64,000 nt of DNA from Odontocerum albicorne (Eukaryota; Arthropoda; Insecta; Trichoptera; Odontoceridae), in the NCBI GenBank assembly GCA_949825065.1, contig OX463838.1, positions 1,488,001 to 1,552,000 of the forward strand. The letters run 5' to 3'. Every line of letters starts with the position of its first letter. Within the stretch, counting starts at the first letter, position 1. Of this stretch, positions 1 through 9,944 are shown in pieces. The position numbers were made by a program, and so were the translations under genes. The notes beneath the pieces are model-generated. The model searched no databases, was not told the origin of the DNA, and saw only the letters and a program-made list of their open reading frames with translations.

Positions 1-1165
1 TGTATGCAAATTTCTGTCGACTGATGACATAATGGTGTTGACAGATATTGTATGCAAATTGCTGTCTAATGATGACATGGTGGTGTTGACAGAGATTTTA
101 TGCAAATTGCTGTCTACTGATGACATGGTGGTGTTGACAGAGATTGTATGCAATTTGCTGTCTTCTGAAGACATGGTGGTGTTGGCAGAGATTGTATGCA
201 AATTGCTGTCTACTGATGACATGATGGTGTTGACAGAGATTGTATGCAAATTGCTGTCTACTGATGACATGGTGGTGTTGACAGAGATTGTATGCAAATT
301 GCTGTCTACTGATGACATAGTGGTGTTGACAGAGATTGTATGCAAATCGCTGTCTACTGATGACATGGTGGTGTTGGCAGAGATTGTATGCTAATTGCTG
401 TCTACTGATGACATGGTTGTGTTGACAGAGATTGTATGCAAATCGCTGTCTACTGATGACATGGTGGTGTTGGCAGAGATTGTATGCAAATTGCTGTCTA
501 CTGATGACATGGTGGTGTTGACAGAGATTTTATGCAAATCGCTGTCTACTGATGACATGGTGGTGTTGATAGAGATTGTATGCAAATCGCTGTCTACTGA
601 TGACATGGTGGTGTTGACAGAGATTGTATGCAAATTGCTGTCTACTGATGACATAGTGGTGTTGACAGAGATTGTATGCAAATCGCTGTCTACTGATGAC
701 ATGGTGGTGTTGACAGAGATTGTATGCAAATTGCTGTCTACTGATGACATAGTGGTGTTGACAGAGATTGTATGCAAATCGCTGTCTACTGATGACATGG
801 TGGTGTTGACAGAGATAGTATGCAAATCGCTGTCTACTGATGACATGGTGGTGTTGACAGAGATTGTATGCAAATTGCTGTCTACTGATGACATGGTGGT
901 GTTGACAGAGATTGTATGCAAATTGCTGTCTACTGATGACATGGTGGTGTTGACAGAGATTGTATGCAAATTGCTGTCTACTGATGACATGGTGGTGTTG
1001 ACAGAGATTGTATGCAAATTGCTGTCTACTGATGACATGGTGGTTTTGATAGAGATTGTTTGCAAATTGCTGTCTACTGATGACATGGTGGTGTTGACAG
1101 AGATTGTATGCAAATTGCTGTCTACTGATGACATGGTGGTGTTGGCAGAGATTGTATGCAAATTG
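1..1165 (+). repeat. 48-bp minisatellite derived from RTE reverse transcriptase
   Basis: About 24 head-to-tail copies of a 48-bp unit. On the + strand each unit encodes 16 residues of the type TDDMVVLTEIVCKLLS, and the frame is open for the whole array except one TAA at 392-394. The last unit (DDMVVLAEIVCKLQSL) runs without a break into a retroelement-like sequence (KLHDRCEKKYLRMNV, then KSKV). In RTE/jockey-type reverse transcriptases the palm motif YADDMVxLAES is followed by just such a segment. The unit is therefore an in-frame tandem expansion of the catalytic motif region. Because 48 is a multiple of 3, the complementary strand also shows long open frames; these are shadows. Confidence 0.9.
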
Positions 1166-1436
1166 CAGAGTTTGGTAAGTAAATTGCATGATAGATGTGA
1201 AAAGAAATATCTGAGAATGAATGTTGCGAAATCCAAAGTCAGGGTGATAGATAAAATGCCATATATTGATGAATAATGAAAGATTGGAGCAAGTTGTGGA
1301 ATTCTGTTATTTGGGTAGTATTTTCTCCGAGTTAAGAGAGATATCGAAAGTTCTATAGCGATAAGAAACTGACTGATAGGAGCTGAATAAATGCTATAGA
1401 AATGCATTCACTAAGAAAAATGTTAAGGTGACAATG
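1166..1436 (+). mobile_element. RTE-like LINE remnant after the minisatellite
   Basis: Continues the reverse-transcriptase reading from the array: residues like CEKKYLRMNVAKSKVRVI, a stop, then (E)RLEQVVEFCYLGSIF, which matches the usual xxLEQVxEFxYLGSxF segment downstream of the palm. Several stops and a frameshift make it a dead copy. It is interrupted at 1437 by a mariner and resumes at 2396. Confidence 0.7.
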
Positions 1437-2395
1437 TACTAGGTAAGTCCAGAAAGTAAGTGTATTGAATTTTTGTAGGCTACAATTTTTTTTATTTAAA
1501 CAAAAAAATTACGTGGTTACCGTAGTACATATGTAAGCTATTTTTCGACATAGTCGCCATTCCTCTCAATGCAGGTGGTGAAGTGGGGTATCAACTTTTT
1601 GATGCCTTCCTCGAAGTAGTTTCCCGCCAACCCCTCCGTCCACTTCTCCACCTCCTCCTTTACCTCCTCGTCGGTTGAAAACCTTTTTCCACCCATGCGC
1701 AGCTTCAGGGAGGTAAAGAGATAGTAATCTGAATGTGCTAGGTCAGGGGAATGCGCGGGATGGTTCAGGACATCCCATTTAAACGAGGCGAGCAGTTCCT
1801 TCGTGGCGTTGGCCGTGTGTGGTCTGGCATTGTCGTGCAGCAGGCAGACTCCCTTTGTCAGCATGCCTCTCCTCTTGTTCTGAATCGCCCTCCGCAATTT
1901 TTTTAGGGTCTCACAGTATCTTGCAGAGCTGATGGTCTCCCCTTGAGGCATATATTCAATTAAAATTATGCCTTGACAGTCCCAAAACAATTTCATCAAT
2001 TTCGTCAGTCACAATTGAAGGTCTTCTGCTCCTCTGATCATCATGCACAGACGTACGACCGTTTTTAAACTTGCGACACCACTTGTACACATTCGTACGA
2101 TTCATAGCTTTATCACCATATGCAGTTTTCACCTCATTATAAACCTCAACCGAAGGTTTTCCCTTCCAAACGAGATAACGGATGACGCCGCGTATTTCGC
2201 ACTTGGCGGGAGATTGGTTTGACATTTTTCACGAAACGTGTTGTCGCGTCGACACTTCTCAACGTACTGACCTCGAACCGGTCTCGTTGCGGAGGGGAAG
2301 GGTCAGGCTACACGGAAGTGTAGCCAACATGTCGAAAATAAAATCCATCCGGTCGTGAGAGCCTCAGTACACTTACTTTCTGGATACGCCTCGTA
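1437..2395 (-). mobile_element. mariner copy 1 (internally deleted)
   Basis: Bounded by TA and by inverted termini containing CCAGAAAGTAAGTGTA. The - strand encodes the N-terminal helix-turn-helix part (start MSNQSPAKCEIRGVIRYLV at about 2225; YGDKAMNRTNVYKWCRKF) and the C-terminal catalytic part (LLHDNARPHTA; HPAHSPDLAHSDYYLF). The middle, including the first catalytic Asp (TGDETW), is missing, with a junction near 1990. Thirty-four residues separate the second and third Asp, so this is a DD34D mariner. It is non-autonomous. It is inserted in the RTE-like remnant. Confidence 0.9.
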
Positions 2396-2596
2396 TGACA
2401 ATACGGAATAAAGTGATTAGGGATGAATGTGAACTTATCAAACATTGCAATCAAAATATTCAAATATTCTAGCAATTGTATATATAAAAACACTACCTTT
2501 TAACTTATCAGTAAGATGAAGAAAAGTACCCTGAGATGGTTTGGGCATATAGAAGGAATGAATGAAGAAAGATTAACAAAACAAATATATAGTACA
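2396..2596 (+). mobile_element. RTE-like LINE remnant, C-terminal part
   Basis: Resumes the element cut at 1437. It reads residues like NKVIRDECEL, then KKSTLRWFGHIEGMNEERL and TKQIYSTNVSGK, the C-terminal region typical of RTE-type reverse transcriptases. Related fragments lie near 24450, 32040-32370 and 50250-51480. It leads in frame into the 42-bp array. Confidence 0.7.
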
Positions 2597-3050
2597 AATG
2601 TGAGTGGAAAGCAAGAGAGAGGAATACATATAGTGTTAAATGTGAGTGGAAAGCATGAGAGAGGAATACATATAGTGTTAAATGTGAGTGGAAAGCATGA
2701 GAGAGGAATACATATAGTGTTAAATGTGAGTGGAAAGCATGAGAGAGGAATACATATAGTGTTAAATGTGAGTGGAAAGCATGAGAGAGGAATACATATA
2801 GTGTTAAATGTGAGTGGAAAGCATGAGAGAGGAATACATATAGTGTTAAATGTGAGTGGAAAGCATGAGAGAGGAATACATATAGTATTAAATGTGAGTG
2901 GAAAGCATGAGAGAGGAATACATTAGTGTTAAATGTGAGTGGAAAGCATGAGAGAGGAATACATATAGTGTTAAATGTGAGTGGAAAGCATGAGAGAGGG
3001 ATACATATAGTGTAAATGTGAGTGGAAAACATGAGAGAGGAATACATATA
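2597..3050 (+). repeat. 42-bp minisatellite derived from RTE C-terminus
   Basis: About 11 copies of a 42-bp unit encoding NVSGKHERGIHIVL. The first unit is continuous with the RTE reading TKQIYSTNVSGKQERG, so the array is a second in-frame expansion of the same retroelement copy. Two late units carry 1-2 bp deletions. The last unit is broken at a TA by the element at 3051. Confidence 0.9.
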
Positions 3051-3819
3051 CAGTGAAACCCCGTTTTTACATCTTTGAAGGGACTGATAAAAAAAAACGT
3101 AATTAGAGGGAAAACGTAGATTCGGGGCTAGAAAAAAAATTGAAAATTATTTTTTATTTAGATAATCACGCAAATCAGAAAACTTTTTTCAATAGATTTG
3201 CGATTTTTTATTATCGTAGCCAAAGTTGTAATGGGTATCCCCAAATCACCCCAAAACACGTGAACCAACGTGTTGATTCACTTTTTCGAGAATTTTCCTT
3301 TTCTCTTGAATTAATAATGTTTTTTTCTTTGCTGAGACATTATTTGAAGGGATTCAACGAAAAATTAAAAGAAATGAAAAAAATGTAAATTGACACACGA
3401 AATACACGACAATTTAAATTGTATGTACACGACCGACACGTTTAAAACACAAGCACAGATTGACCTGCCTATACAGTCTGCCTGCCTCTGATTCGCTAAA
3501 TTTCCCACCAATTGCATCGTATTACACGACTCGTGTAACCTTGACCATGAGCGCTGCAGGTGCAGGTGCACACGTGTCTATAAATAGAAACAACATATTT
3601 CTGCTTCCTAATATTCATTTCAAATATTTTAAATCGTCCCGCATTTAATTAAATATGTTTATAAATTGATTTGCATTTTAAATATTTCAAACGTAAAATG
3701 CGGGAAATAAAAACGTAAAAGCGGGTACTAAATGTACTAAAATAAAACGGGATTGTAAAAATTGAACGCAAATAGCGGGAAAACGTTAATACCAGGTACG
3801 TAAATACGGGGTTTCACTG
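3051..3819. mobile_element. pogo/Tigger-like TIR element (MITE)
   Basis: Termini are CAGTGAAACCCCGTTTTTAC on the left and its near-perfect inverted copy ending CGGGGTTTCACTG on the right, flanked by TA. The left flank ends ATACATA and the right flank resumes TAGTGTTAAA, which together rebuild the 42-bp minisatellite unit, so insertion came after the array formed. No transposase is recognisable inside. Confidence 0.8.
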
Positions 3820-4131
3820 TAGTGTTAAAAACCCTATTTTCATTCCCTTAGAAAAAACTAAAAAAGTCCATAACACCCTCTTTATGTAATAAAAACATGT
3901 AACATTTGTGAAACGACTGGAATTGGTCATAAAGTTACAAAGTAGTAAAAATACCAGTTTGTTGTCTTTTTAGTGTAAAAAGTCTCCTTTTTCATCATAT
4001 AATCATTCAAAAGTTTAGAAATCACAAAAGTATCAGAAATATTACTATGAACATGTTTAAAAACACATTCATGAAAGAATGCTTAATTGTTGTATTCAAA
4101 GGAAAAATATCAAAAATGTGATTTGTGGTCT
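3820..4131. other. unassigned AT-rich DNA
   Basis: AT-rich with no coding exon visible. Its last part (from 4057) is the left copy of a 79-bp direct repeat that flanks the next element. Confidence 0.4.
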
Positions 4132-4843
4132 TTAACCCTTCCCTTACGGTGATAAAAATAATACGCGTGTTACGGTGTTGGGTAGTGAGTACGCAATAAA
4201 AAATTAGCGATTTTAAATCGAAAAAATAAGAACATTCATAGATAATCCCATTAATTAATTATAATTGAAGTTAAAAATTATAATAATTGAGATTTATTTG
4301 CTGAAAACATTAAAAAACCATCTGGCAACGCTCACGGAACGGGCGTACGTCTAACCTATTTGCAAGCCTAGAAGCTACTGTGGCGCGGAACGTCAGTCGC
4401 ATACCCCGGCGCATACACCTTTGCTTGCGACGTTGAGACAATTCAGCTCCTCGCAATTCAGTGGAGTATGCAAGAGTGAGATGCGAATATAGTGTCGCGC
4501 TTCCCGCATACTATTCACCTATCGTCAAGACACAAGGTCAAGGCACTCGCAGCGTTTAAATGCGAATTTGTTTCCGATATCTTCACAAAATACCCACGAT
4601 GTAGTCGATAAATTCTGATTATTATTAATATTATTTTTTAAATCAATGCGTAAATATATTATGGAGGAATACCTAAAATCTTAACCTTGTATTTATTATA
4701 TTTAGATATATTGATGGTTATTAGAAGCAACGTGTAGAAGATACCCAACACAGGGAAGGAAAGGTTAAAAACACATTCATGAAAAAATGCTTAATTGTTG
4801 TATTCAAAGGAAAAATATCAAAAATGTGATTTGTGGTCTTTAA
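4057..4843 (+). repeat. 79-bp direct repeat flanking a TTAA MITE
   Basis: Copies at 4057-4135 and 4765-4843 differ at about one position. Each begins and ends with TTAA, and the MITE lies exactly between them using the shared TTAA on each side. Confidence 0.8.
4132..4768 (+). mobile_element. TTAA-flanked MITE, family A, copy 1
   Basis: Flanked by TTAA. The left end is CCCTTCCCTTACGGTG; the right end is CACAGGGAAGGAAAGG, an imperfect inverted match. TTAA duplication and CCY termini are the marks of piggyBac-type elements. There is no transposase. The interior is near-identical to six other copies here. Confidence 0.85.
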
Positions 4844-5000
4844 GGTAGTAAACTGCCAAATGTGTCATATTATAGTCTTTAAGGTACTAAACTGCCAAAT
4901 GTGTCACATTGTGGTCTTAAAGGTACTAAACTGCCAAATGTGTCACATTATGGTCTTTAATATACTAAACTGCCAAATAACACTAGCTTCACAGAATGTT
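4844..5000 (+). repeat. short tandem repeat, about 39 bp
   Basis: Four imperfect copies of a unit of the type GGTACTAAACTGCCAAATGT followed by GTCACATTATGGTCTTTAA. Three-frame open reading here is a by-product of the period. Confidence 0.75.
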
Positions 5001-5050
5001 GAAGGTCCTGCGATGTTTTCTCTGTTATTAAAAAAATATTACAGATAAAA

Positions 5051-5250
5051 NNNNNNNNNNNNNNNNNNNNNNNNNNNNNNNNNNNNNNNNNNNNNNNNNN
5101 NNNNNNNNNNNNNNNNNNNNNNNNNNNNNNNNNNNNNNNNNNNNNNNNNNNNNNNNNNNNNNNNNNNNNNNNNNNNNNNNNNNNNNNNNNNNNNNNNNNN
5201 NNNNNNNNNNNNNNNNNNNNNNNNNNNNNNNNNNNNNNNNNNNNNNNNNN
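5051..5250. other. assembly gap (200 N)
   Basis: Run of exactly 200 N, most likely a gap of unknown true length. It sits 34 bases before the acceptor of the exon at 5285, so intron sequence of that gene is missing. Confidence 0.99.
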
Positions 5251-5284
5251 TACTTGTATTTACTCTCATTTGTATGTCTTGCAG

Positions 5285-6103
5285 GTGGGAACCACACCTA
5301 TTGGAGTAGCAGTTCCGGTCTCAACACAGAATACGGGACCATCGTATCCAATCCTTTGTCCCAACCCGATACCTCAAAAGTATTATAATTGTCAATTATC
5401 TCCCGTGTCTACGCCAAATAGTCAATTGCTCAACATGGCATCTCAACAGAGCCATAATGTAGGATTAACTTCTTCACCCTTTACTTTAATAAGTCCTCAA
5501 AGTCAAACTTCAGAATATGGTCAAGTCATTCATGATAACGCTAATATAAACATTGCCAGGAATATAAACTATTCTTGTGAAAGCTCGCAATCATTTACTG
5601 CAGACGCTAATATTAAATCTACGGCGACTGTTCATATTGAAGCGCAACAACCCGGGTCCTTATTTGGTGAATATCTTACGGATCCTTATAATCCCGTACC
5701 CGAGGTGCCATTACCGTGCCTGACGTGCGACGACTCGGTAATATTGCCAGTCAGAATAGATACAACAGGTCAAAGCAATCTACCCGATATGGAAACAAAC
5801 GAGGTATCCCAGTTCGACTCTGCAACATCCAATTTAGATAACAATTATAATTTAGCACCCAATTCTAGTGTTCATACAAATACAATTCAAAAATCGCAAA
5901 GTGTAACGTCGAGTCCGCTGCGCGTCCCTGGTCGTGTAAGTGCCACGTTCAGCTCCACGGATAACCTCAGCGTCAAGGCTGAAGAAAGCAGTTCTTCGGG
6001 ATTGTTCAGTATATCCAAGTACTTTTACACGGATGCGTCTAATATTCCTCCCGGCTCTGAGATTTTATACGGCGATCACTTTCTTCCGATGAATGAAGGT
6101 TGA
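5285..6103 (+). CDS. terminal exon of an unrecognised host gene
   Basis: A 272-codon open reading frame follows a good splice acceptor (TTTGTATGTCTTGCAG, ending 5284) and ends in TGA, with a polyadenylation signal about 100 bases on. It is not repetitive in this window. The reading frame enters in phase 0 with GTG GGA ACC. An ATG at 5270 lies in the intron tract and is unlikely to be the start. The product is Ser/Thr/Asn/Gln-rich and looks largely disordered, with a more ordered-looking tail (GLFSISKYFYTD, then GSEILYGDHFLP). I recognise no domain or family. Codon use and the lack of stops favour a true C-terminal exon of a large regulatory-type protein whose other exons lie upstream, beyond the gap. 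Confidence 0.75.
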   Translation: MGTTPIGVAVPVSTQNTGPSYPILCPNPIPQKYYNCQLSPVSTPNSQLLNMASQQSHNVGLTSSPFTLISPQSQTSEYGQVIHDNANINIARNINYSCESSQSFTADANIKSTATVHIEAQQPGSLFGEYLTDPYNPVPEVPLPCLTCDDSVILPVRIDTTGQSNLPDMETNEVSQFDSATSNLDNNYNLAPNSSVHTNTIQKSQSVTSSPLRVPGRVSATFSSTDNLSVKAEESSSSGLFSISKYFYTDASNIPPGSEILYGDHFLPMNEG

Positions 6104-6203
6104 CTCTTAAAAGAATCACTTCTGATGTATCAGATTATGATAGAATCGTAATAGATATCAATTATATTCACATCTACTATACAGTCTGTAAACAGTTGAT
6201 AGT

Positions 6204-6209
6204 AATAAA
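6204..6209 (+). terminator. poly(A) signal of the 5285 exon
   Basis: AATAAA 101 bases after the stop codon, before a mariner inserted at 6236. It is the first canonical signal downstream. Confidence 0.6.
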
Positions 6210-6235
6210 GTAAATTATCACTCAGTGTATTATTA

Positions 6236-7171
6236 TACGAGGCATATCCAGAAAGTAAGTGTACTGAATTTTTGTAGGTTACAATTTTTTTTATTTAAAC
6301 AAAAAAATTACGTCGTTACCGTAGTACATATGTAAGCTATTTTTCGACATAGTCGCCATTCCTCTCAATGCAGGTGGTGAAGCGGGGTATCAACTTTTTG
6401 ATGCCTTCCTCGAAGTAGTTTCCCGCCAACCCCTCCGTCCACTTCTCCACCTCCTCCTTTACCTCCTCGTCGGTTGAAAACCTTTTTCCACCCATGTGCA
6501 GCTTCAGGGAGGTAAAGAGATAGTAATCTGAAGGTGCTAGGTCAGGGGAATGCGCGGGATGGTTCAGGACATCCCATTTAAACGAGGCGAGCAGTTCCGT
6601 CTGGCATTGTCGTGCAACAGGCAGACTCTCTTTGTCAGCATGCCTCTCCTCTTGTTCTGAATCGCCCTCTGCAATTTTTTTAGGGTCTCACAGTATCTTG
6701 CAGAGTTGATGGTCTCCCCTTGAGGCATATATTCAATTAAAATTATGCCTTGACAGTCCCAAAACACGGATGCCATGATTTTCTTGGCTGAAATTGTGGT
6801 TTTGAACTTTTTGGCGGAGGGTGAAGAGGTGTGACGCCACTGTTGAGACTGCCTTTTGGTTTCAGGCGTGTAGTGTGCAACCCAAGTTTCATCTCCAGTA
6901 ACGATGGAGCGGAGAAATTCATCTCCATGGAGTTTGCAGCACCTCAAAAACTCTTGCCCGGCCTCCACTCGATTCAACTTGGCGGGAGATGGGATTGACA
7001 TTTTTCACGAAACGTGTTGTCGCGTCAACACTTCTCAACGTACTGACCTCGAACCGGTCTCGTTGCGGAGGGGAAGGGTCAGGCTACACGGAAGTGTAGT
7101 CAACATGTCGAAAATAAAATCCATCCGGTCGTGAGAGCCTCAGTACACTTACTTTCTGGTTACGCCTCGTA
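6236..7171 (-). mobile_element. mariner copy 2 (N-terminal deletion)
   Basis: TA-flanked with the same termini as copy 1. The - strand keeps EFLRSIVTGDETWVAHYTPE and LLHDNAR, but has a deletion between LLHDNAR and the FKWD segment. Its N-terminus jumps from about residue 7 (PAK) to the EAGQEFL segment, losing the helix-turn-helix. Non-autonomous. It lies about 25 bases after the poly(A) signal of the host exon. Confidence 0.9.
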
Positions 7172-7230
7172 CTTGTCATTTTAATACGAGGATATTAATT
7201 TTTAATTGGTGTTATCGTTCTCAAATTATC

Positions 7231-7458
7231 CATAATCCATTGAATAGAAACATGATAAGTAGACCGTGTAATATTTTTGTATGGTGAGTTCTGTTATCAA
7301 CATTGACATAATCCATTGAATAGAAACGTGATAAGTAGACAGAGTAATATTTTTGTATGGTGAGTTCTGTTATCAACATTGACATAATCCATTGAATAGA
7401 AACGTGATAAGTAGACAGTGTAATATTTTTGTATGGTGAGTTCTGTTATCAACATTGA
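7231..7458 (+). repeat. 76-bp tandem repeat, 3 copies
   Basis: Three head-to-tail units (7231, 7307, 7383) beginning CATAATCCATTGAATAGAAA, nearly identical. Confidence 0.9.
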
Positions 7459-7641
7459 CAAATTAAAATATCATTAGAAATGGTCTAGTACAGTGATGGG
7501 TAACCTTTTTAGGTCGGCGTGTCAAAATTCTGAAAAAACCTGACTTGACCCGGGTGCCGTGCCACATCTAAGAATATTAATAATTTTTGCAGCCCTAGTA
7601 AATGAAAGAGTTTTGTTTTTGAACTATTTTTATTATTATTA

Positions 7642-8265
7642 TTAACCCTTCCCTTACGGTGATAAAAATAATACGCGTGCTCCGGTGTTGGGTAGTGAGT
7701 ACGCAATAAAAAATTAACGATTTTAAATCGGAAAAATAAGAACATTCATAGATAATCCTCTTAATTAATTATAATTGAAGTTAAAAATTATAATAATTGA
7801 GATTTATTTGCTGAAAACATTAAAAAACCATCTGAAAACATTAAAAAACGCTCACAGAACGGGCGTACGTCTAACCTATTTGCAAGCCTAGAGGCTACTA
7901 GTGGCGCGGAACGTCAGTCGCATACCCCGGCGCTTACGCCTTTGCTTGCGACGTTGAGACAATTCAGTCTAGTATGCAAGAGTGAGATGCGAATATAGTG
8001 TCGCGCTTCCCGCATACTATTCACCTATCGTCAAGACGAGGCACTCGCAGCGTTTAAATGCGAATTTGTTTTCGATCTTTACAAAACACCTCGATGTAGT
8101 CGATAAATTCTGATTATTATTAATATTATTTTTTAAATCAATGCGTAAATATATTATGGAGGAATACCTAAAATCTTAACCTTGTATTTATAATATTTAT
8201 AGAGATATTGATGGTTATTAGAAGCAACGTGTAGAAGATACCCAACACAGGGAAGGAAAGGTTAA
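7642..8265 (+). mobile_element. TTAA-flanked MITE, family A, copy 2
   Basis: Same termini and interior as copy 1, flanked by TTAA, inserted in the hAT element. Confidence 0.85.
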
Positions 8266-8289
8266 AAAGCAGAAACAAATAATTATTTA

Positions 8290-8505
8290 CATTAGTGACT
8301 TTTTTGTTGCTGAATTGCATTTGCTAAATCTTCAATTGAAGGTTGGTATTTCTTACATTTTAAGCACAAGCAAGCGTTATACACTTTATCAGCCAGTCGG
8401 TTCCTTTTATTTGTTTTAATATTATTCAACGCAACGAGAATAAAGTCTCACAAAAGTACGTCGAGGGAAATATTGTGAGTAAAGCCATCGCTAGATTTTT
8501 CAGAG
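8290..8505 (-). pseudogene. hAT transposase C-terminal remnant
   Basis: The - strand reads DFILVALNNIKTNKRNRLAD, then KVYNACLCLKCKKYQPSIED, resembling the end of the hAT dimerisation (hATC) region, where an N-rich 'KxRNRL..' stretch is followed by a short tail. At least one stop interrupts it. It is the only transposase part left in this copy. Confidence 0.5.
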
Positions 8506-8509
8506 TGCC

Positions 8510-9009
8510 AAAAGTGTTCGAGGAGACTTCGAGAAATGTCAGGAAGTTCTTCGTGAAGGTCGTCAAGCGTCACACGGCGGTCATTTCGCAATTATTCTTC
8601 AATTTTTTGCACAAGTTTGTCAGAAATCACTGCCTTGTCTCGTCGTGAGTATCAGTACGGCCTTCTCTGAACAACCTAACCCACTTCGTGACATGTTGTC
8701 GACTCATCACATCACTACCATAAACTTTCGATGATACGAGCTTCCAATGGATATTCGCAGTGGTATTGTTCTGCAAAGTCAAAAAACGGATGACCGCGCG
8801 GATCTCGCACGGACGTTTTGTGACGAAAGTGCGCGACGACCTTTCCATCGAAAGAATTTACTGTGACTGAAAAAAATGACTGACAAACACGCGGGACCAA
8901 ACAAACTGACTGTTAGGATCCCCCCTACATGCCAGGTGAGCCAAATTCGAAACAAAAAATTTCCCCGGCCTCAGGAGCTCTTGTAACCTTACTTTCTAAA
9001 TGACCCTCG
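8510..9009 (-). mobile_element. truncated mariner (different subfamily)
   Basis: The right end carries a mariner-like terminus (ACTTTCTAAATGACCCTCG then TA). The - strand encodes a mariner N-terminal domain: RPCEIRAVIRFLTLQNNTT, YGSDVMSRQHVTKWVRLF, EGRTDTHDETRQ. After about residue 110 it breaks off into hAT sequence, so the catalytic half and one terminus are gone. The left edge is approximate. Confidence 0.7.
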
Positions 9010-9165
9010 TACATCCGGATATTTAATTATATTAATCGTTTGTCGCGCTTGAGGCATCGCTCGTTCTTGGGCAAAGATCGTCCGTAAACGATGCGTGTCA
9101 CCCAAAATGTCTTGGCGTGTCACCTCTGATATGCGTGTCATAGGTTACCCATCACTGGTCTAGTA

Positions 9166-9395
9166 CATAAGTTCTTTTAAATGTCTTTTCCTTTACTTGA
9201 ATAAAGTCCACTTCTTTGTTCAATGATAAACCACTTTCAGGTTTCATTTCCAGAGTCAAGAAAGAGCTTGTCGCTAAATATTTGGACCAATGTAAATAGA
9301 GGAAGTATGAGGTGGAAATGAGTCTCAAAATATGCTCTTGCCTGTGAAACTGTTCTTCTTATTTGTTATGAATTCATGATCTTGAAAAATCTTCA
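9166..9395. other. unassigned spacer
   Basis: No exon, repeat or element recognised. Confidence 0.3.
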
Positions 9396-9944
9396 TTAAC
9401 CCTTATCATATCATTGTAACACGGGTGTTACACTAATTTAGTGATTTAAAAAAAATATATCCAAAAACTGTAACGTAATTTCAAATATGGCAACACATTC
9501 AAATTCTATACATGCACTATTGTGTGCAGTGGTATCATCTGGTGATAAATATTGACAACGCAACAACCTTTCAAACGACATTGGGTCTAAATGTCTGGAC
9601 AGCGTGGGCGCGATTTGAAAGTTGGGGTAAATAATCTTTAAATATCTTATTAATCACTACATGTAGAGAAAAATTATTCAAACCGTTTTATTTGTTGATA
9701 ATTCAGCTATGTAAACGTTGTTCTTGTTTTAGATTATAAGAATCATTTTATAGCGCTTTTTGTGTTTTATAAAAATTGATATTTAGGCAATGTAATGTGG
9801 GTGTTACATTTAAAAAAAAATCTGTAAGGAAAAGTTGTGATTTTTTTCCCTCAATTTTCCTTCATTACTTACCATAAAACAAGGAATCACCAAAGAAAAA
9901 CGTTAATATTTGGTTAAATTGAACTTTGCCAAGATAAGGGTTAA
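9396..9944 (+). mobile_element. TTAA-flanked MITE, family C, copy 1
   Basis: TTAA on both sides; ends CCCTTATCATATCATTG and ..AAGATAAGGG. The interior includes an ATG-led stretch (MSGQRGRDLKVG) just before GTAAAT, matched in the other C copies. Probably a derivative of a piggyBac-type element. Confidence 0.8.

Larger units (their letters stand above)
7491..9157 (-). mobile_element. hAT-type transposon with two nested insertions
   Basis: Termini CAGTGATGGGTAACC and its inverted copy GGTTACCCATCACTG. A perfect 8-bp target duplication GTCTAGTA lies at 7483-7490 and 9158-9165, the hallmark of hAT elements. It contains a family A MITE (7642-8265) and a mariner fragment (about 8510-9009), both of which must be younger. 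Residual transposase coding is on the - strand. Confidence 0.9.

Noticed and set aside
1..1165. CRISPR-like array
   Set aside because: The repeats are contiguous with no unique spacers, and the host is eukaryotic.
391..1407. 338-codon open frame on the - strand opposite the 48-bp array
   Set aside because: Follows from a period divisible by 3. The + strand reading is the one that continues into retroelement sequence.
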